DNA from: Lateolabrax maculatus
Taxonomy: Eukaryota > Chordata > Actinopteri > Acropomatiformes > Lateolabracidae
Reading direction: 5' to 3'
Assembly (NCBI GenBank): GCA_031216445.1
Contig: CM062210.1
Location: forward strand, 9,172,501 to 9,236,500
Length of the DNA stretch: 64,000 bases
Shown here: positions 36,401 to 46,100 of the stretch, in pieces
Position numbering within the stretch: position 1 is the stretch's first letter
Layout: every line of letters starts with the position of its first letter
Program-made: the position numbers and the translations under genes
The notes under the pieces: generated by a model
The model's input: the letters and a program-made list of their open reading frames with translations, nothing else
Database searches by the model: none
What the model was told of the DNA's origin: nothing

Positions 36401-39332
36401 GGCAAAACAGCAAATTATTGTTTTTACACTCCAGATTTAAAGTGCTTTAGAGGTGTTGGTAGGAAGATTTTGCTACCTTCACACTGAGCCAGTTTGTTTC
36501 CTCTGTTTCCAGTCTTTGTGTCATCAGACTCAATCAATCTTCTTATCAAACTTTCTGCAGGAAATCGAAAGAGCGCATTTCCCCCAAAAAATCCTAAACA
36601 ATTTCTTGAAAAAAGGTGGAAAAAGCGGATTAGTTTGAGGAGAAATTATTTTTTGATACTGCAATTCAAAAGGAGTTCATCTATGTTTTGTAACATTTGT
36701 ACCACTCCAACACAAATAAGCACCTAAAAATGTGTAACGATGTCATTCATGTATAAAACCGAACCATTAATCTGTGTATATGACCAAACGTGAAGCAAAT
36801 AATTGTGACAACTATCAGATCAAGGATCTCTGCTCTCCTGCTTGGCAAATCTCTGAAAACAGCATGAAGACTGATTCTGATCTGCTTTAAAGCTCCTCTT
36901 AAGTCTCCTTCGTTGGCCTGAATTCAGCTAAAAGCTGTAAGAACACTTTGGACGGAGCCCTTATTTTAAACTCTCTTAATATCTTTAAATGCCTGACAAT
37001 GAAAGGCTAATAGAAATCCTCATATCAAGCTGCACCAAAAGAAAAAGCTGGTTGGCCTCTTTGATAATGGAGTTCAACACGATTTTTTTTAGAAGTGCCA
37101 CAGGGGTTAAATTAGAGTAACTGTTTTCTCCAGATGAAAAGACACCGATGCTGGCTGGAACTGCTGAGAAACTATAAAAATGTGTTAAAATGTAAAAAGA
37201 ACCCTACTTACTTCATACAAACTTGTGCCATTTTAACCAACAAGAACACAAGAAACCTTACATAAGGCCAGAGTTTGACCTTGCTCTCTGCAGCCTTGTC
37301 CACTGTTCTTAATCTCAGGGGCATAAATTAGCAGCACCTACAGTACGGTCCGGGTTTCCAAGGAGAGCGGCCTCCTACCGGGGGCCAAAGATGTCTGCTG
37401 GAGTTTGTTGCCGGGGCTCGGGAATGGCTGCACTTGTCACGAGGACTAAAGACGGTCTCCTCGCTCCGCACCCAGAGACAGTGAAGCCTCAAAGTCAAGG
37501 GTGGGCAGGAATGCCCTGAATAGGCAGTTACGTAAAACTCGCAGCACCCTGTGAGGACAGAGAAGGAGCTACTCAGGACCCGACAATGCTCGCTGAAATT
37601 AAACGGCATCATACGGCTCAAAGTGTACAGTAAAACATCTCAAGTGTGCATGGAACTGGGCAGATTTAACATTTTCACAAATCAATCAGATTAAGAGAAA
37701 AACAAAGACAAGAGGGCATGGAAACACAGATATGGGCACAGATATATTAAAGGCCGCCCACTCCTCATATATAGGAGTAAGACCCAGAGATTGGAAGAGA
37801 CAGAAAACAACGACAAACTGCATCGGTCGATGTCTGTAGTCGTTCTGTGTCGCTTTGTGGTCATTTTGTGTCTAGTCATTCTAGTTTTGAGTCTCATTTT
37901 GCCTCTCTCTGTAGTTGTTTTGCCTCTAGTTTTACTCGTTTTGTGTCTCGTTGTAGCCGTTCTATTGACTCTCTAACAGGAAACGTTAGAACGGTCACTT
38001 CATGCAGAGGCCCACGGGGTCAGAGGGCCCCTGGGCCTCTGCCCGATTCAGTAATCCACGAATAAGGGAGTTTATGGGATACAAAGTGAGGATATTGATG
38101 AAAACAAAATTAGCGGGGACTAATCCGCTTTTGATGTCAACAAAGTAATTGCAGAAAAAAAAATTATCTGGGGCATGTTTACCCAAACAGTCAAAAGATA
38201 CAGTATCTCTGTACCACCGGTGCACTGCATTCGCCGGGCACGCTTTGCACTTTGTTTATCACAGCACAACAACAAAATAAAAACAAGGAGAAAAGGGGAG
38301 AAAAACACTGCAATACGAAAACCTCTCCCTCCCCGTTTTGCTCCCACCAGAAGCCACCCAGCGAGCACCAGGGCTGACCCCGCTGACCTGACCCAGATAT
38401 TAACCCAAGCCTCCAGATGTGAACGCGCGCTGGGATTACTCCACCACTGCATCAAGCTCCACATGCTTTCCTAATGAGGCATCCTAAAATGACCCTGGAG
38501 ACAGAGCGGACTGTCTGCCTCACTATCTGCATCTATTCCCGTAACCCCCACCCGTCCCTCCCTGCAGGATCATCTTCATATCTGGGAATGTGTGGGGAAT
38601 AACACAAAAAAAAAACCACCATGGACAGTTGGGAGTCCATCACAATCACAGAGGGATGTTGCACAAAGCGCACCTTGAAAATTAAACATCACCCCATAAA
38701 AGTTGAACTGTCAGGCGTTGTTCTGCTTTGACTATCAAGCGCTGGAATTAAATTTGCATTGCACTGTGCTGGGAGGCTTCCTGCACAGCTCAGGGGACCA
38801 TTTCACCACCGCAGACACCTCTGTCCCAGTGTCACCTGCCACAGAGTGGAGTTATAAAGACATCTGCCCCTCCGTTAGACCGCACTGAGGAGAAATCCCT
38901 AATTTATGCATGAACGCCAAAGCCCAGGAAACTTGTCCTGGACCCGGCTGTTGGACAGTTTAGTTTCCCCCCCCCCCCTCGTCCTGTCTTCATTTTGCAC
39001 CAGCCGCGACCTGAGCCCTGTGTGCAGGAGCGCCCCGATATGAAAGAATTTAACTCCTTCTCTGCATCAATGTAGCTATTGTAGCCGTTGCATTCTTTCG
39101 GCGGCTTCGATTTCCAACTTGTGCAATGTCGGCAAGTTGCAAACTTCACCGCGGAGGACACGGGGCACCCAGACACGGCGTGACAGCCGGTGGTCCGAGC
39201 GCACGGCGAGGGGCACAAGTGTGGCAAGTTTGGTCGGCCTGCTAAGTGGCTCAAATTTGCAAGAGATCAAACAGGGACCCAAAAAAAAAAAAAAAATAAA
39301 CAAAAATGCAGCGCTCCTCCGTAGCCTACCAT
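20080..39332 (-). CDS. zbtb47: Zinc finger and BTB domain protein 47
   Basis: Nuclear BTB/C2H2 transcription factor. Coding exons in transcript order: 39330-39332 (ATG only, inferred), 24206-25585, 22965-23112, 22325-22440, 21046-21190 and 20080-20525: 2238 bases, 745 residues (human about 747). The second exon opens with CTC ATA GTG GAG AAG straight after its acceptor, so the protein would read MLIVEKTTDFPSAEF; the GTG at 25579 is not a start. The BTB domain covers about 15-135 (LCDVDIVLVRQHSTFPAHKG), followed by a strongly acidic Glu/Asp region, then nine zinc fingers from residue 405 (HFPCKKCPRVFNNRWYLEKH). Fingers 2 and 9 end in Cys (C2HC): LLLHQQTDC and LKAHREKC. The tail is Pro-rich and ends FSAGRMNSNN. 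All internal phases match. The five downstream exons are near certain; the start exon is inference. Confidence 0.94.
20526..21045 (-). other. zbtb47 last intron with dispersed repeat
   Basis: 520-base intron. About 20655-20905 is a recognisable percomorph dispersed repeat: 'ACCAAATGGCAGTCAGAG', 'GTTAACAACTAGCTGCTGA', and 'AGCCAGATATTTCCCTCAGG' followed by AGTTGGTGGAGACC. Confidence 0.5.
21591..21859. repeat. Terminally inverted dispersed element, copy 2
   Basis: In a zbtb47 intron. Left end truncated: GAAAGGAATAATTTGACAT, then AAATATGAAGCTACAGCCAG. It has 'TTTCCAGACTTTATGCTAAG' and a right end CATGGCCAGAAAGC, then 'CGTATTTCCCAAAATGTC' and ATTCCTTTAA, nearly identical to copy 1. Confidence 0.6.
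22447..22493. repeat. (CA)n microsatellite at a splice acceptor
   Basis: Perfect CA run on + (TG on the zbtb47 strand) ending six bases from the acceptor of zbtb47 exon 22325-22440. On the transcript the acceptor reads (TG)n-TCTGTAG|CC. See findings. Confidence 0.95.
23115..23133. repeat. 19-base G homopolymer (C run on zbtb47 strand)
   Basis: Directly abuts the acceptor of zbtb47 exon 22965-23112, which therefore reads C19-AG|TGTGTA, sharing the C of CAG. It could form a G-quadruplex on the + strand or an i-motif on the other. Homopolymers this long are also prone to sequencing error, so its exact length is uncertain. Confidence 0.85.
23134..24205 (-). other. zbtb47 intron, unremarkable
   Basis: Sequence between the C-run acceptor and the donor at 24205. 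Nothing recognised. The reading frame from the upstream exon runs on past the donor to about 23951, which is intron read-through and not extra coding sequence. Confidence 0.6.
26540..26700 (+). repeat. Degenerate dispersed unit, copy 1
   Basis: 'GGCCTTGGAAACAGCAGTTG' then AAGCTTTCAATTATATCACA and TAGTCTTGATAAGCAGA. The order and wording match 29608-29693, showing a repeat family. Shorter relatives lie at 27110-27145 and 29503-29540. Confidence 0.4.
27448..27481. repeat. (CA)n microsatellite
   Basis: Seventeen CA units, followed by interrupted CA-rich sequence to about 27600. Confidence 0.95.
27750..28300. other. Candidate non-coding regulatory block in zbtb47 intron 1
   Basis: About eight ATTA/TAAT homeodomain cores in 500 bases, no recognisable repeat, no ORF, and a near-perfect palindrome at 28153-28174 (10-base arms CAATGAAAAT and ATTTTCATTG around GA). 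This density is what I would expect of a developmental enhancer, but only cross-species conservation could show it. Confidence 0.25.
29600..29700 (+). repeat. Degenerate dispersed unit, copy 2
   Basis: 'TTGACCTCGGAAACAAGTGA' then GAGCTTTCCAACATGTGACA and TGGTCTTCAACAGCAGAG, aligning with 26551-26622 apart from a short insertion. Confidence 0.4.
31646..31795 (+). repeat. 'Aatcgattaat' dispersed family, 5' part
   Basis: 'GAGATTATTATTTTCATTAT' then CATTAATCTGTTGATAA and GATGTCAGAAAAAATGCGG, and later 'CCCCAAAGATATTTGATTT'. A diverged relative of 43763-43925. Confidence 0.5.
32645..32940 (+). repeat. Dispersed element with 'ACTACAAAGAGACACAAAA' internal tandem units
   Basis: GGGCC-rich flanks ('GGCTCCTGGGCCAGAGCC' and 'CATGGGCCTGTTGTCTCATA' ending in ATCCGTCCATG) surround about four degenerate 21-30 base units of (T)ACAAAGAGACACAAAACGAC. 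An inverted relative lies at 37785-38070. A common percomorph repeat type, recognised from memory. Confidence 0.55.
34030..34430 (+). repeat. Dispersed element around 'CCACAGAGC-T(n)-GTCGC'
   Basis: 'TTTGCCACAGAGC', then a T run, 'GGAAAAATCATTGGCTTTTT', 'GAGAACCAGGGCGATGCTAA' and 'CGTCATCCCTGCAGC'. Recognised from memory as another common percomorph dispersed sequence. No confident boundaries. Confidence 0.4.
35321..35348. repeat. (GT)n microsatellite
   Basis: Perfect (GT)14 run. Confidence 0.95.
36278..36597. repeat. Terminally inverted dispersed element, copy 3
   Basis: Left end TTAAAGGAATAGTGGGACAT, then TTTGGGGGAACATGC and TCTGCTTTCTGGCGGCGAGC; 'GTCAAATATGAAGCGAGAAG' and 'GTTTCCTCTGTTTCCAGTC' inside; right end GAAATCGAAAGAGCGCAT, then TTCCCCCAAAAAATCC. 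More diverged than copies 1 and 2. Confidence 0.5.
37785..38070 (-). repeat. Inverted relative of the 32645-32940 element
   Basis: 'TCGTTCTGTGTCGCTTTGTG', 'TCATTTTGTGTCTAGTC' and 'CGTTTTGTGTCTCGTTGTAG' are reverse complements of the ACAAAGAGACACAAAA units, followed by 'AGAGGCCCACGGGG' and 'GGGCCCCTGGGCCTCTGCCC'. Confidence 0.55.
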
Positions 39333-39900
39333 TTTGATCCGGCGCTTCGAGGCTCAAAGGAGTCCCAGAATAACTCCTCTCGCACCAGTTTTCCCTCCGC
39401 CATGAAAAGGACCGTTCGATTGTCACATTTCTTCAGTGTTTGCCTTATCCTCAATCTTTCTCTTTTTTTTCTCTTTTTTTTTCTCCCCCCGTGCTGCTGT
39501 AGCATTCAGACAGACAAAAATGCAGAGGCTGCTTTTGCAGGAGGAATTGGTGATTGGAGCTCGGGGATCATATGGGCTTTTTGTCAGACGTTTTTAAAGG
39601 GACACGGCACTGTTTAACGCGGAGTTGCGAGGCGGGCGCATTTCTTTGTACTGTACTTGGATTTCCTTTTTCTTTTTTCTTTTTCCTTTTTCCTTTTTTT
39701 TTTTTCTTTTTTTTGTGTGTGTGTCTCGGCGTGAGCAGGAGGACCGGGGAAGGACATCCACAGCCATATGGCGCAAACCTGGGCGCGCTTCCTCTCAGCG
39801 GTGCGCTCCTGCGGCCGCGTGACGTCACGGGGGCGGACAGATGCGGGGGTCGGGCGGTTCACGCGCTTCCCCCCTTCTGAACACCGCTCACGCAACGCAC
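39310..39900 (-). promoter_or_regulatory. zbtb47: Putative zbtb47 CpG-rich promoter and first exon
   Basis: GC- and CpG-rich block in otherwise AT-rich DNA, with CGGCCGCGTGACGTCACGGG at 39810-39829, which includes a perfect CRE palindrome TGACGTCA (39820-39827). On the minus strand the block ends in a leader with ATCAAAATG|GTAGGC, where ATG is 39332-39330 and the donor is at 39329. That ATG joined to the acceptor at 25586 gives MLIVEKTTD, the N-terminus expected of ZBTB47. A T/C-rich tract at 39661-39715 (A/G-rich on the transcript) lies between the CRE and the leader, so the exact start site is unclear. Confidence 0.45.
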
Positions 39901-42400
39901 GGACAACGGCCCTGAATTACTTCTGCGTGTCGAAATTTCTCCACACTGACAAAAATTGCATGCGGTTGTGTTAGTTTAATCCGACCACATAAGGGAGCAA
40001 AAAGTCAAATAAAACCTACAAATATTAATGGATAACCCCCTCATACCAGGGCCTCAGTTACCTGCAGGGGCCCTGGTTCTAAAATGAGATGTGGGCCCCT
40101 AGTGTGTCTATTCTGCATGTATTAGTTGGTCATTATTATTCATTGTGGTCATTTGATTAACCACTTTTTTTTTTTTTTTTTTTTTTGGAATATGCACCGC
40201 ATAACATAAACTGAAATAATAAAGTTGTTGTTGTTTTAAAACAAGACACATTAGGTAATAATGCAGGTGTTCCCTTAAAGCCCCTATAATTTTGGTTCAA
40301 ATAGTGTCTTAGTGCTGCATACAGTATTACAAAATCAAATTACCACAACCTATATGCCACTATTGCTGCACCTAACAGTTGTTTTCATCATTGATTGATC
40401 GCTTGTTTGGGCTATAAAATATTTTTAAAAAATAGTGAAAAGTATCCACCACACTCTCCCAGAGTCTGAGGTTAAGTCTTCAGATGTCTTGTTTTGTCTG
40501 ACCAGCAGTCCAAAACTCAAAGATATTCAGTTTAGCGCGATATAAACCAGAAGTTGGTAAATCAGCCTTGTCTTGAACTCCCCCGAAGGATCCCTGGACT
40601 CCGCTGCCATTGCTCATTCCTGAGCAGACTGTGAGGAGCAGAAGTCAATACGCTCATAACAAGGTGGGAAAAAAATTGATCACAACCTGGAGCAGGTCCC
40701 ATTCATCACTTCATGTCCAGGACTCAGCCGAGCCCACAGCATCAGTGTGGAGACAGTCACTCAGAGAAGCTGACGCGTCAACACCCACACTGACAACAAT
40801 CTATCACACATTTAGCAATGAGAGGTATTTAATTTAGGATACAGTATGCGGAAGTGTAAACAAAGCAATCATGTATTTTGAATTGCCAAACCAGGAAAAA
40901 AAAAAGTGTTCAATATTTCATATCTTATGCTGTTTGAACATTTCTGACAAAGAGAAATTGAAGAGGAGGAATGAACCATCTATTCTCCCCAATCTCCCCA
41001 AAAAAGTGACAGCAAGCTAATGATTTTTCCTCATGAAACCCCAGGCATTAAAATCCACATTCTGAAAGGAGCCTGAAAATCCCATTTTGAGCCACGTAGA
41101 ACACCTGCTTAATAACAAAGAGGGAACTATGGGACATATTTAGTGAGGGAAACATAATTCTGATGGTGAGGCACAAGTAATACGAAGGAATCTGGTGAAT
41201 GCAGTTTGCCTGTAAGGTTCACTTAAAAAAGAAGAAAGAGTAAATACTTTAGGCCGGTGGTTTTCAACCTTTTTTGGCGTGGGTTATAACATGTGAGTGT
41301 GGACATGAGTTGTAATTAGTTTTGTTTGTTTGCACAATTTAAAATAAATATTAAACCTTTATGAAAAATATAAGGACACAAAGATATTCACCTACATATA
41401 TTCACATAAACAAAAAATAAAACTAGAAAACATCACTTTTTTTAACTAAAAAAATTGAGGATATACATTTTACATTCTATCAGAAACCATAAATATGTTC
41501 ATAAGTAGGTTACTTTAGGTTTTCCTGTTATTTTAAATGTTAAATACACTTTTTAGTATTTCTGTGCCTTCCTAAAAGACGCACACACATCTTACCAAAG
41601 TCCCCCAATATCTTCTGAAATATTTCTAACAATACAATGTGTAAAGATGCTTTATATTACCTGTCAGAATCAAATCAATTCATTATATCCACGTGTGCAG
41701 CACATGATGGATCCTGCTATGAAACTAAATGCTTGTTGCTTCTCTTGCTGTATTGCGTGGTGGTATAGTATGATGGAGTATTGTATATCCAGATTGGATT
41801 TGTACTAAGAGCCTTCCATACAAAACAGGCTTGAACAGTTGATGTATTCACAGCCTGCACTCCTGTGAATGCAGATAAAAGTTGGAGAGGCACTGTAGCA
41901 ATTCAATAGATCCTGTATCTCATGGACGATTCTTGGTTGCCAGCATGCTGCTCACTAAAGCCCCCACGAGAGAGAGACAGGAGCTCACACACCAGCAGCT
42001 TTAAGTGTATGCAAATATTAGCAAGGAGGGAACCAAATTTTCAATTAGTTCTGAGTGATTAATAATTTAATGGAGTCGTCTCTCCCTTTTTTTCTTATTC
42101 CAATTGAGTGCCATGATCAGGGAGTGAAATTATAGTTGTGCATTAATCTGATTATTCTAATACAGTGGATTCTATAATAACAAGACCATTTGGTCAGTGC
42201 ATTTATAGTGTTTGACATAAATAAAATACATACATGTAAATCTGCCAGAATAAAGACACCACTGTGCAGCTCACTGGATTGATCTCACAGGTACAAACAC
42301 ACACTGCAGTTCTGACTTTGAAAGGTAGATGGCGCCATTGTAGAGGTACAAGTTCTCCATTTAGGACATAAACTGAAGTCTCTGCACGATTATCTACTGC
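39901..42400. other. Intergenic zbtb47-nktr
   Basis: No gene recognised. It includes a 21-base T run near 40166-40187, an 'aatcgattaat' repeat relative at 40366-40535, a GGGCCC-rich fragment at 40045-40110 resembling the flank of the 32645 element, and a short fragment of the 'GGTTTTCAACC' element at 41255-41300. Otherwise AT-rich without visible structure. Confidence 0.45.
40366..40535 (+). repeat. 'Aatcgattaat' dispersed family copy
   Basis: 'GTTGTTTTCATCATTGATTG' then 'GTCTTGTTTTGTCTGACC' and 'CAAAACTCAAAGATATTCAG' are family landmarks. Confidence 0.55.
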
Positions 42401-42445
42401 ACACAATGAGGAAAAAACAAAAAGACAGCTTTAGATGTGGTGGTA

Positions 42446-42652
42446 TTTATTAAGTGTAAACATTCATAACCGTTTAAGTAAAATTAGAAATACTATACTT
42501 TGTGTACAGTTTTAACATTCATGATACAGTAATAAACTGAACGGAGCAAAAACAAATTACAGCTTGAAACTGCTACAAAAGTAATTTTTTTCCATTGAAG
42601 AATCCCGTCTTGCTGACACTGACTTCAAAGCATAACCACTAAACCATCAACT

Positions 42653-42731
<79 letters not shown>

Positions 42732-43184
42732 AGAACTAAAAGGATTAGACACTTACAGTACGTATAACTGTACATTTCAGTGTATAAAAAAACAGAAGTA
42801 CAAAAGGAATACATAAATATTCAATAATATAAAATATACGCAATTTCTCATTATTATTTATCACATACAAACTTTTTTTTTTATACCTCTAGGCTGCTAG
42901 AGTGGCCATGTTGACAAGATTCAACCCAGTTGTTCTCAGCAGTGACAGTAAGAGAAGATCTCCCTTTGTGTAAGTATATAAAGATTATTTATTCACATTT
43001 TATAACATTCATATACTCAAACGCCATCATGTCAGCTTATGCAGTAATAAACTAGTTACAAGATGGAATACAACTGATCCTCTTTGAGCTTTATTTTCTG
43101 ATTTGAGATGATAACTAATTGCTGTTGTGGGTTGCACAGTGTCCCGACTTCGTGGTTTTGTTCCCTATTAGCAGACTTAGGAGC
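42446..43184 (-). other. nktr: nktr 3' UTR
   Basis: Minus-strand trailer. AATAAA signals on this strand (TTTATT on +) lie at 43090-43095, 42988-42993 and 42446-42451, so cleavage may be alternative. If the last is used, the trailer contains the (CA)n tract at 42656-42730, read as (GU)n in the mRNA. Confidence 0.45.
42656..42730. repeat. (CA)n microsatellite, about 37 units
   Basis: The longest perfect dinucleotide run in the window, probably within the nktr 3' UTR. Confidence 0.95.
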
Positions 43185-46100
43185 TCAACTGTAGCGACTG
43201 CTGCGACTGTGACTTCTGTGCCTGGAAGTACTGCGACTGGAAGAGCGGTACGACCTGCAAAAGACAGAAATTATGGTGAAATATTTGACTTTTGAGGAAC
43301 TTTTGCTTTTTGTAAAAGGCTGAATGATTTGTTTTGTTGTTAAACCACAACCCAACACGGTCTTACCGGGATCGGCGGTCTGAGCTCCTGTAGCTGTCAC
43401 TTCGTCTGCGCCCTCGTCTCCTGCTCACGCTCCGACTCCGACTGGAATAGCTGTCGTAGGAGTCCGACCTGCATTAACATAGAGCCGGATGACAACAGAG
43501 ATGTTATTATAATAACATCTCCAGAAAAGTGTTTCATTCACACAGATTATCTTACAACAGACAAGGAAAAGTAAAGTTCAGGCATGATGATAAAGACCAA
43601 TCACTGATTTGTATTACAAATACACAGCATAGTTATATAAATGTTGTCCTTTTTAATCAGAATAATCTATCGGTCTGCATGATTAATGAAAAAGATTGAT
43701 TACTCCTGCTTCATGCAATTGCAGATACTATAATTACTAACTAAAGATAGGATTGATCTCTTGGGCTGCAACTAATGATTATTTCAATTATCAATCAATC
43801 TGCTGATTATTTTCTGGATATAAAATGTCAGGAAATGGTGAACATTGCCCAACACCATTTCTAAAGCCCAATGGGATGTCTTATAGTAGTTTATTTTGTC
43901 TGACAAACTTGAAGAAAATGTATTTGACTATCACATAAGACAAATGCTTAACATGTATCAATTGTTTTCATGTGCTCACTTTCAAACTTTCAATTAATAG
44001 TGCAGAATGCCACACCTGGTACTTTAATTGTGACTGTAAGATTAAAATAGGCTGTGTCATTTTAATCTGAATATGGTGTATGCATATTTGTGTTTGTATC
44101 TGAGCTTAAGGGTACCCAGAGACCCCTCACATGAACAATTTAACTTTTACATTTCTGAGTGTCTGTTTTTAACAAACCTGGATCTCCGACGGCGTTTATA
44201 AGAGCGACTTCTGGAATGACTTCTACTGTACGTCCGACTGTTGGAAGGAAAAAGACACAACACAAAATATGACAGAGAGGTTTCTGACTGTTCTTAAGAG
44301 TCTACGTGGCTGAAATGTAAAATGAAGAGCATCATACTGAAACCTCGCAAGCCTCGAGGTTTCCATTGCTTTTAGCTGAGAACGTTTCCCTATCGGGATC
44401 CATTAGGCGCCACAAGAGATTATTAAATCAGTGTTTTGGGGTGTACCTGTGACTCCTGTAACTTCGGTATGTGCTGCTACGAGAGCGTGACCGTCCTCTC
44501 CCGCGTCTCCTCCGACTCCTGCTGCGGCTTCTAAAAGAATTACGTCGGTGTTATAAATTACATTTTGCCCGAGCTAGAACAAAGGCTTCACATCCATCAA
44601 GTTTAATCACTTCACAACAATCTTGATCTACGTCAAAAGAAGCCCCTCCAGCATTTCCAAAGATTTACTGACGGCGCCCTCATGCTCTTCAGTTAATCAA
44701 AGTGCTTTGTGTCTTACCTGGAAGAGTAGCTGGAGCTGCGGGATCTACTCCTGGACCTGCTGTAGGAGTGGGACCAGCCTCTGGAGCGGGACCGGTGACT
44801 GGAAATGGAGCGAGACTTCCTGGACGCCGACCTGGACTTCTTCGGGGACCGCGTGCGTGACGTTCCCCTCGTCTTTCCCACAGAGGGAGATCTTTCCTCG
44901 CTGGAGCTCTCCTGGTTCCTCGGCCTCTGGTTGAGACGTGCGGTCTTACGAACCTCATCGAACAGAGATCCTGGTCGGACCCGGCTTTTGCTTTTTATCT
45001 CCATTCTCACTCCCTGTGTGTTGGGGGTCTGGTTCTCTTGAAGTTGGATGTTTTTTGTGGTGACAGGTGGCACATTCAAGTTCTGTAGAGCTGACATACC
45101 TTTCAAAGGCTTCCATTTGAAATTAACTACAGTGCCGGTAGGTTTGCCCGTGGTGGCTTCATCTTGCAGTCCACCAGCTGTTGTTGTGGAGGTAACAGAA
45201 GGCTGTTCTCCGCTATGAGGTAAATCTTTACTTGCCATATGGGAAGACTTGGAGGTAGATTTTAGGATTAATTCATTAACTGGAGGTTCTACAATTTCAG
45301 CATCGTGCTCTGGGGTACAAATGTCCATATCATCGAATGACTCCTGCTCTCTGACACTGGGTAAATTAGCACCATTCCTGTTGGATGACTGAGGATAAGG
45401 TTCAGTGTGTTTGGGGTTTTTGTTGATAAGTTCTTTTGCTCTCTGCTGCCCCCCGTCTTCTTCTCTAGTAGGATTCTTGGTTAAAGAGGTTAATTTTTGG
45501 TCCTTTTCATTCATGTTGTCCACGCCAGGCCTTTCTTTGACAACTCTACCAGGACTACGTTTCTCTCGTCTTGATTCATCCTCATCTTCCTCCTCTCCGA
45601 ACTCTAAAGGTGGCTGCCAGTGAAAAGTCTCTTTGAGCTTCTGATGTTTCCTCTTAGATCTCTTTCCTTTGTCCTTACTGTGATGGGAGCCGCTTTTGTT
45701 CTCGCTTCTTCTCTTGCGTTTGTGCTTACGTTTGGCCTTCTTCTTGCTCTTGTGCTTCTCTGGCTCTGCGGCCTTCTCAGGACTTTCCTCTGACTGAGCA
45801 GAAGCACCAATCTTGTGTGCAAGAGCACTCGCTGCCTCTGACATCTTTCTGGAAGTCTCATTTTCTGATTCTGAACTTGCCTCACCTTCCTCTCTTTCAG
45901 ACATGGCTAATGTCCTGGCTGTTATATTTTCAGAATCGCTTTCTGAATTCCACCCAGTGAGAGCAGACAACTTCTTGTCAAGAAATTCACTGGGCTGAAC
46001 TGCTTGTTTCAGATTTTTTGACAGGGTAGCACTGTTGTTTTGGCTCACTTTATCACTGTCACTATCCCACTCAGACCTGCTATTAAAGCTCTCCACTGGC

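Larger units (their letters stand above)
25586..39329 (-). other. zbtb47: Inferred zbtb47 intron 1 (13.7 kb)
   Basis: No coding exon is recognised on either strand. It holds a CCA-rich triplet stretch (26440-26490), a nested AT palindrome (26350-26363), degenerate dispersed copies at 26.5-29.7 kb, two homeodomain-motif-rich or unusually structured blocks (27.75-28.3 and 29.1-29.35 kb), CA microsatellite (27448-27481), and repeats at 31646-31795, 32645-32940, 34030-34430, 36278-36597 and 37785-38070. (GT)14 lies at 35321-35348. The rest shows nothing interpretable. If the ATG exon at 39330 is wrong, this is partly intergenic. Confidence 0.5.
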
